From assembly GCA_963778845.1 (NCBI GenBank), contig CAVZVW010000005.1, positions 419,204-483,203 of the forward strand: 64,000 bases of DNA. Reading direction: 5' to 3'. This document shows positions 59,239 to 64,000 of the stretch, piece after piece. The position numbers and the translations under genes were made by a program. The notes under the pieces are model-generated. The model had not been told where the DNA came from. It saw only the letters and a program-made list of their open reading frames with translations, and made no database searches. Position 1 is the stretch's first letter. Every line of letters starts with the position of its first letter. The DNA is from CAVZVW01 sp963778845. Its GTDB lineage: Bacteria > Actinomycetota > Actinomycetes > Actinomycetales > Kineosporiaceae.

Positions 59239-60060
59239 TCATGGCTTCTGGAACCCGGCCGCGGTCAGCACGCTCGCGCCGTCCGCCGACAGCACGTAGT
59301 CGACGAAAGCCTTGGCGAGGTCCGCGTTCTTGGAGGCGGTCAGGGTGGCGATCGGGTAGCTGGTGGACGCGTTGACGTCCGCGGGGATCTCGACTCCCTT
59401 GACCTTGTCGCCGGCCGCCAGGACGTCGGTGACGTAGACGACGCCCGCGTCGACCTCGCCGAGCTCCACCTTGGTCAGCGTGGCCTTCACGTCGGCCTCC
59501 AGGGTCACCGGCTTCACCGTCACGTTCGCGTTGGCGAAGACCTTCGCGGCGGTCGACCCGCAGGGCACGACCGGCTGGCAGAGCGCGACCTTGACTCCCG
59601 CCTTGCCGAGGTCGGCCACCCCGGTGATGCCGGCCGGGTTCTTCGGCGGGACGGCGATCTCCATGACGTTCTTCGCGAACGGGGTCGCGGCGTCCGCCGC
59701 CTTCGCGGTCACGACGGCGTCCATGTTCTTGGCCGAGGCGGAGGCGAAGACGTCGGCCGGGGCGCCCTGGGTGATCTGGGTGGCCAGTCCCGAGCTCGGC
59801 CCGAAGCTGAACGTGACCGTCGTGCCGGGATGAGCGGCCTCGAACTGCTTGCCCAGGGTGATGAACGCCTCGGTCAGCGAGGCGGCGGCGAACACGGTGA
59901 TCTGGCCTGAGAGCGCAGGCGCCGTGCTGGCGGCCGTGGTCGGCGTGCTCGGGGACGGGGTCGCCGCGGCACCGCCACTGGAGGAGGAGCCGCACCCGGC
60001 CAGCAGCGCGGACGCTGCAACGACGGCGACGAGGGTGGTGAGGGCTGGGCGACGGGGCAC
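59239..60060 (-). CDS. modA: Molybdate-binding lipoprotein
   Basis: 273 residues. A signal peptide with lipobox (VAASALLAGCGSSSSG) anchors it outside the membrane, followed by a Ser/Thr/Pro linker. The binding protein starts LSGQITVFAAASLTEAFITL, with the conserved AAASL anion site, TVTFSFGPSSGLATQITQGA, ADVFASASAKNMDAV, ALCQPVVPCGSTAAKV and EVDAGVVYVTDVLAAG. It captures molybdate or tungstate for ModBC. It follows the regulator gene by 48 bases and is probably in the same transcript. Confidence 0.95.
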   Translation of the reverse strand: MPRRPALTTLVAVVAASALLAGCGSSSSGGAAATPSPSTPTTAASTAPALSGQITVFAAASLTEAFITLGKQFEAAHPGTTVTFSFGPSSGLATQITQGAPADVFASASAKNMDAVVTAKAADAATPFAKNVMEIAVPPKNPAGITGVADLGKAGVKVALCQPVVPCGSTAAKVFANANVTVKPVTLEADVKATLTKVELGEVDAGVVYVTDVLAAGDKVKGVEIPADVNASTSYPIATLTASKNADLAKAFVDYVLSADGASVLTAAGFQKP

Positions 60061-60108
60061 CGGGGTCTCCAGGGTTGTCAGGGACGAGGGGGACGCATAC
60101 TGGTCGGC

Positions 60109-60513
60109 TCAGGCGTCGGGGATCCCCACGACGACGTTGGTGGACTTCACGCTGGCCACAGCCAGCACCCCCGGAGCCAGGCCGAGGTCGTCGGCTGCCT
60201 CCCGGCTCATCAGGGAGACCACCCGGAACGGGCCGGCCTGGATCTCGACCTTGGCCATGACGGTGTCCTTGACGACACTGGTCACGAGCCCCGTGAAATG
60301 GTTGCGCGCCGACTCGGCGACGGTACGGCGGTGTCGCACGGGTGCGGCGGCGGCCAGCTCTTCGGCGAACCGAGCCAGGACGGCGCCGTCCACGGCCCGC
60401 TTGCCCGCAGCATCCGTCGTGGTCGTCAACCGGCCGGTGTCGGCCCAGCGGCGCACCGTGTCGTCGCTGACCCCGAGCAGCTCGGCAGCCTCCTTGATCC
60501 GGAACTGGGTCAC
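60109..60513 (-). CDS. HTH-TOBE molybdenum-binding regulator (ModE-like)
   Basis: 134 residues. An N-terminal excisionase/MerR-type HTH (MTQFRIKEAAELLGVSDDTV then RRWADTGRLTTTTDAAGKRA) is joined to a TOBE/molbindin domain (SARNHFTGLVTSVVKDTVMA, EIQAGPFRVVSLMSREAADD, and AVASVKSTNVVVGI). This pairing is common beside actinobacterial mod genes. It binds molybdate and probably represses modABC when molybdenum is plentiful. As first gene of the mod cluster, it is likely autoregulated. No clear operator was identified in the 105 bases upstream. Confidence 0.9.
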   Translation of the reverse strand: MTQFRIKEAAELLGVSDDTVRRWADTGRLTTTTDAAGKRAVDGAVLARFAEELAAAAPVRHRRTVAESARNHFTGLVTSVVKDTVMAKVEIQAGPFRVVSLMSREAADDLGLAPGVLAVASVKSTNVVVGIPDA

Positions 60514-60618
60514 GGCGGCACCGTATCCGCATTCGCGGCGACCTTGCCACTCGAGGTCCTCGAAACCGGATCTATCAATGCGCAGACGCCGCAGAAGCGG
60601 ATCGGGTGCTGCCAGGGG

Positions 60619-61650
60619 CTACCCGTCTGCCAGGGTCACGACCCGCCCTTCCAGGGCGCTGACGCGAGCCGCGTCGAGTACCTCGAGGGTGTGCAGGGCC
60701 TCGCTCGCCGGAACGGGGAGCTCGGCCTCGCCGCGCAGGGCAGCCGCGAACTGGGAGTAGTAGTCCTGGTAGGCCCCTCGCTCGGAGGGCACGCGGACCC
60801 TCCCGGCCTCGGTGCTCAGCGACCCCCAGCGGGGCTCTGCCTCGTAGCCCCACGAGGCACCCATCTCGAGGGGGCGCCTCCCGGCGAAGATGGCCTGCGC
60901 CTGGACGTCGGTGCCCCGGGCGACGAAGGACCCTGCGCTGCCGTAGGCACGCAGCTCCCGCTCCTCGATGCGGTTGAGCTTGCTCGCCGACACGTGCGAA
61001 CGAGCGCCACCGGTGTGCACGAGCGCCACCGTGAAACCGCAGTCGGTGCGCCCGTCCGGCAGGTCGACCCAGTCCAGCTCGGCGTACACGCTGCGTACCG
61101 GCCCCAGCAGCCAGACCATCTGGTCCACGAGATGGCTGCCGAGGTCACGCAGGAGGCCGCGCTCGGGGCCGGTCTCCAGCGTCGCCGGGTCGTCGAGGTC
61201 GAACCGGGAATGCACGCGCCAGACCTCCCCCAGCCCACCACGGTGCAGGAGGGCGGCCAACGTGCGGATGTCGGCGTCCCATCGGCGGTTGTGGAACACC
61301 GACAAGGCGACCCCTGCCTCACGCGCCGCCGCCACGAGCTCCCGCCCGCCCGCCGACGTCGGCGCGAAGGGCTTGTCGGCGATCACGTGCACGCCTGCGG
61401 CCACCGCTTCGAGCACGAGCGCGCGACGAGTCTGCGGCGGGGTCGAGATGGTGACGGCGTCCACTCCCGCCGCGATCAGCTCCTCCATCGAGTCGTAGGG
61501 CGCCACGCCCGGGTACTCGCGCGCGAGCTCCGCCCGGCGCTCGGCCGAGCGGGTCACGACACCCGCAAGCTCCACCCCGTCGGCGGCGACGATGAAGGGC
61601 GCGTGGAAGTACCTGCCTCCCACGCCGTACCCGACCAGGCCGAGTCGCAC
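60619..61650 (-). CDS. Gfo/Idh/MocA family oxidoreductase
   Basis: 343 residues. The Rossmann start is MRLGLVGYGVGGRYFHAPFI. The family active-site motif ADKPFAPTSAGGRELVAAA carries the (E/D)KP lysine, and RDLGSHLVDQMVWLLGPVRS holds the second catalytic region. The C-terminal beta-sheet domain is intact. Members use NAD(P) to oxidise or reduce sugars, inositols or related compounds; the substrate cannot be assigned. It stands alone, with the mod regulator downstream on the same strand and a repeat-rich gap upstream. Confidence 0.9.
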   Translation of the reverse strand: MRLGLVGYGVGGRYFHAPFIVAADGVELAGVVTRSAERRAELAREYPGVAPYDSMEELIAAGVDAVTISTPPQTRRALVLEAVAAGVHVIADKPFAPTSAGGRELVAAAREAGVALSVFHNRRWDADIRTLAALLHRGGLGEVWRVHSRFDLDDPATLETGPERGLLRDLGSHLVDQMVWLLGPVRSVYAELDWVDLPDGRTDCGFTVALVHTGGARSHVSASKLNRIEERELRAYGSAGSFVARGTDVQAQAIFAGRRPLEMGASWGYEAEPRWGSLSTEAGRVRVPSERGAYQDYYSQFAAALRGEAELPVPASEALHTLEVLDAARVSALEGRVVTLADG

Positions 61651-61786
61651 GCGTGCCTCCGCTCGCTTGTCGACGGTTGTGGGACCTCGTGCTCACTCAA
61701 CCACCGCTTCGGCGAACTCAGGCAACCCGCTCGTCCGCGGCGCGGCGACGCCGCTGGGCGCCGGTCAAGGGATGCCGCAGGCAGGC

Positions 61787-61887
61787 GTTGATCACGAGAC
61801 ACCCTGTCGATCGTGAGGCATGCCACGCGAGGAGACGGGCAGGGGGTCTCACGATCAACGGCCGTGCCGGAATGCCTCACGATCAAC
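61787..61887. repeat. Four-copy GTTGATCGTGAG(A/G)C repeat cluster (two direct, two inverted)
   Basis: Fourteen-base copies lie at 61787-61800 and 61806-61819 on plus, and at 61846-61859 and 61874-61887 in the opposite sense. The inner 13-bp arms 61809-61821 and 61872-61884 are perfectly complementary. It looks like a REP-type hairpin cluster. The rest of the gap 61651-62129 contains no convincing gene. Confidence 0.7.
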
Positions 61888-62129
61888 ACGCCATGCTCAA
61901 CCCATCGTGCCGTTCCGCATGCAGTGCCTAGGCAACGGAGGCCGTAGGCGGCGCCAGGCGGCGGCGCAGCACCACCGGAGAGCTGCACCGTTGCGGATCG
62001 GCGTGCATTGCCTGGCGTCTTGCGCGCCGCCGCCCCACGGGTGTCACGCCCACGGGACGGCGCAGCGGTGCCATGGGGTCTCGCCCGTCCCGTCCGGTCG
62101 CGTGCACAGATCCGTGAACACGGCGCTCG

Positions 62130-63041
62130 TCAGTGTCCTCGCCCGGTACGTGTCCACCGGCGGGCGGTCGGGTCCCACACGCCAGTAGCCGTGCCGTCCA
62201 GCACCGGATCGAGGAACGGCCGGACGACGTCGAGGGCGTCGCAGAGCGTGACGGGGACGTCAATGACGGATCGCCTGGCCTCGGCGGCGTAACCGGGGGC
62301 CCACAGCGCCCGGTCCGGGACGTCGAAGCGGTCCGGCAAATGGACGGATCGCCGGTCGGCCTCCGAGACCAGGGCACCCCGTTGCTGGTCGGCGTCGACG
62401 GATGCCCCGCGGGAGATGGTAACCAGGTCGATGAGGTCCTTGAATCGGGTCGAGGGCAGTTGCTGCTCGCCGTACCGCTGGAAGGTGGCGACGACCTTGT
62501 CAGCGACATGGTCGACGAGCGGGTATGCGCGGTACCCGTTCTCTTGCAACAGGTCCGGCATCACGAGCCGTGCCAGCGGAGGCACCGGCTCCGGGTCAGC
62601 CGTCATCCGCACGCCGCCGGCGACGACGTCCACGTGGAACTGTCCCCACATCGTCGCACCGACGAACACCCTCGCCGGCAGCCTGACCCCACCTTCCATG
62701 GGCTGGGCGGCCCCGATCTCGAACCGGAACCAGTCCCCGATGTCCCGCGCCGCCGCGGCACGCAGGTCCGCCTCGGCGCCCCGCTGGACCGTGACCCGGT
62801 ACAGGTCGATGTCGATCGTCGCCCGAGCGCCAAGATCCCGGGCCATCAAGGCCGTCGCGCCCTTGACGACCCATCCGTCGTCGGCCACGTACAGCCGCTG
62901 GAGGAGACGGTCGTACGCGACCTGCCGCTGCAGCTGCGGCAGCGTCCACCGACCCTCGCCGGCCATCGTCAGCAGCCGGTCGGTCAACGCCCGCCGGAAC
63001 GCACCCGGACTGCCGTAATGACGCCCCGCCGACTCGCTCAC
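62130..63041 (-). CDS. AbiEii/AbiGii-family nucleotidyltransferase toxin
   Basis: 303 residues. The nucleotidyltransferase core is YVADDGWVVKGATALMARDL then GARATIDIDLYRVTVQRGAE, with the lysine-glycine loop and the D-x-D pair. Later conserved parts are HVADKVVATFQRYGEQQLPS and RFKDLIDLVTISRGAS. Type IV AbiEii toxins inactivate tRNAs or other targets by NMP transfer. The start overlaps the stop of the antitoxin gene by ATGA, as typical for AbiEi-AbiEii pairs. The usual K-G-G is K-G-A here. Confidence 0.88.
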   Translation of the reverse strand: MSESAGRHYGSPGAFRRALTDRLLTMAGEGRWTLPQLQRQVAYDRLLQRLYVADDGWVVKGATALMARDLGARATIDIDLYRVTVQRGAEADLRAAAARDIGDWFRFEIGAAQPMEGGVRLPARVFVGATMWGQFHVDVVAGGVRMTADPEPVPPLARLVMPDLLQENGYRAYPLVDHVADKVVATFQRYGEQQLPSTRFKDLIDLVTISRGASVDADQQRGALVSEADRRSVHLPDRFDVPDRALWAPGYAAEARRSVIDVPVTLCDALDVVRPFLDPVLDGTATGVWDPTARRWTRTGRGH

Positions 63042-63736
63042 CGGGCACCGCTTCCCTGACCGGCGACGTCGAGCAGCCAGCGCAGCATCGCCACTCCGTC
63101 ACGGCGCGGCCGCCCGTAGCGGGCCGCCAGCGGCGCCAGCGCCGCCTCGAACGCCTCTCGCGTCTCACGGCCGCTCCGCAGGGCGTCCGCGACCACCTGG
63201 CCGACCGACTCGGGATCCTCACGCTCCGCCAGCAGATCCGCCGCGATCCGCGCCGGACGCGTCACCGGCATCCCCGCCACGACCACCCGCTCGTCGTCCT
63301 CGACCTGACGCACATGCAGGCGGATGTCAGCGCGGCGGGTCTGCCGGCGCCTGGCCACGGTGAACTCGTGAACGTCGGCCGGCAGATGCCCCAGCCCGAA
63401 CAACGCCGCAGCCGAACGATGCGACACCACCGCACCCACCCCGGTCCCGACGTCACCGCGGACGTGACCGGCACCGGCCCCGCCGACGCGACCCCACGCC
63501 GGGACCTCCGGGGCCAGGTGCAGCCACGCAGCACGCAGCTCGACATGGTCAGGCACCGGCGCACCCGCCAGTCGGTACACCCCGTGCCCAACCCGCTCCA
63601 GCACGCCGCCCCGCGCCGTCACCCGCGCCAGCGTCGCCCGCGAAACCCCGGCCGCCTCAGCCTGCCGCCGCGTCACCAGCCCCCACTGGTCCTCCGCGAT
63701 ACCCGCAAGGCGAGACACCGTCACCCCAACTGCCAT
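63038..63736 (-). CDS. AbiEi-family antitoxin / transcriptional regulator
   Basis: 232 residues. The winged-helix N-terminus is DQWGLVTRRQAEAAGVSRAT then LARVTARGGVLERVGHGVYR, the typical AbiEi antitoxin motif (R-Q-A-x-x-x-G-V-S ... G-x-Y-R). The C-terminal half (VVSHRSAAALFGLGHLPADV and RIAADLLAEREDPESVGQVV) is the AbiEi_1-type neutralising and DNA-binding domain. It protects against the coupled AbiEii toxin and represses the operon through upstream repeats. The promoter side (63737-63765) is unusually AT-rich and has two ACTATC copies. Confidence 0.88.
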   Translation of the reverse strand: MAVGVTVSRLAGIAEDQWGLVTRRQAEAAGVSRATLARVTARGGVLERVGHGVYRLAGAPVPDHVELRAAWLHLAPEVPAWGRVGGAGAGHVRGDVGTGVGAVVSHRSAAALFGLGHLPADVHEFTVARRRQTRRADIRLHVRQVEDDERVVVAGMPVTRPARIAADLLAEREDPESVGQVVADALRSGRETREAFEAALAPLAARYGRPRRDGVAMLRWLLDVAGQGSGAR

Positions 63737-63765
63737 ACTTCAAACTATCTCACTATCGATACATG
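63737..63765 (-). promoter_or_regulatory. AT-rich promoter/operator region of the AbiE operon
   Basis: An unusual low-GC stretch upstream of the antitoxin start holds two ACTATC copies (63744-63749 and 63752-63757, 8-bp period), seen on minus as GATAGT. It probably forms the promoter and AbiEi binding site. Confidence 0.5.
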
Positions 63766-63947
63766 ACGCAGCATCTCTAGACGGAGCTCCAAGGCCGCAA
63801 CACCTCTGGGCCGCACGTCTAGACAGAACCGTCCCAGCCGTCCCGAGGCGTCTCACGTCCGAGACGCAACACGATCCGAGCGACGTTCTCGTCACCCCAG
63901 CCGCGTGTGCGCGTACACGTGAAATCCGTGCACCGTGAACAACACCC

Positions 63948-63978
63948 AGAGGGCCCTCCGGAGTCCGGAAGGCCCTCT
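63948..63978 (-). terminator. Rho-independent-type hairpin, probably ending a minus-strand tRNA outside the window
   Basis: AGAGGGCCCTCCGG, a 3-base loop, then CCGGAAGGCCCTCT form a 14-bp stem with one mismatch. On the minus strand it is followed by GGGTGTTGTTC, a weak U-rich run. The last window bases (minus GCTACAAAGG) resemble the 3' end of a tRNA ending CCCGCTAC. Confidence 0.6.
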
Positions 63979-64000
63979 GACCTGCACTTTCCTTTGTAGC

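Overview
The window is about 72 percent GC by eye and dense with genes. Several markers point to a high-GC Gram-positive actinobacterium: the mycothiol-type stress pair sigR-rsrA, the micro-ribosomal protein bL37, a Kgd-type 2-oxoglutarate decarboxylase followed by a DUF6104 microprotein, nickel superoxide dismutase with its maturation protease, a SCO7613-like membrane protein and a DUF2786 protein. The block sigR-rsrA ... aroA-rsgA ... hisN resembles the Streptomyces layout. The genus cannot be resolved from the sequence alone. No rRNA operon, complete tRNA, CRISPR array, prophage or insertion sequence was seen.

Layout: 1-6.9 kb carries central metabolism and oxidative defence (kgd, malic enzyme, a frameshifted dehydrogenase, sodX-sodN). 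6.9-12.4 kb has a SulP anion transporter, a ThDP enzyme, and a GlxA-type regulator flanked by two related membrane microproteins. 12.4-24.5 kb has an orphan PilT-like ATPase, bL37, rsrA-sigR with a textbook SigR promoter, an alpha/beta hydrolase, an SRAP DNA-repair protein, a threonine dehydratase-like enzyme, a collagen-like protein, aroA-rsgA, twin DUF2231 proteins, hisN and membrane or lipoprotein genes. 24.5-34.8 kb has TetR plus hydrolase, a cation/proton antiporter, a GNAT plus enolase-superfamily racemase pair, a propeller-like protein, and mtnA with a class II aldolase.

34.98-40.69 kb is the most unusual stretch. It is a tight five-gene plus-strand operon: a subtilase without a recognisable signal peptide, three proteins sharing one N-terminal architecture (two of them with Ig-like C-termini), and a coiled-coil protein with a helix-hairpin-helix-like tail. 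No known system was recognised.

40.7-53.3 kb has a TauE/SafE protein, an amino-acid permease translationally coupled to 2,2-dialkylglycine decarboxylase, oxidoreductases, a TetR and a MocR regulator each with a clear palindromic operator, a glycosyltransferase and a PIG-L deacetylase. 53.4-64 kb has a frameshifted SCO7613-like protein, a DUF2786 protein, a molybdate uptake operon with its HTH-TOBE regulator, a Gfo/Idh/MocA oxidoreductase, a REP-like repeat cluster, an AbiEi/AbiEii toxin-antitoxin pair, and a terminator probably belonging to a minus-strand tRNA just outside the window.

Four genes show what look like single-base frame breaks, six events in all, each of the same +1 sign. This may be a property of the assembly rather than biology, so reading frames in those genes should be treated with care.
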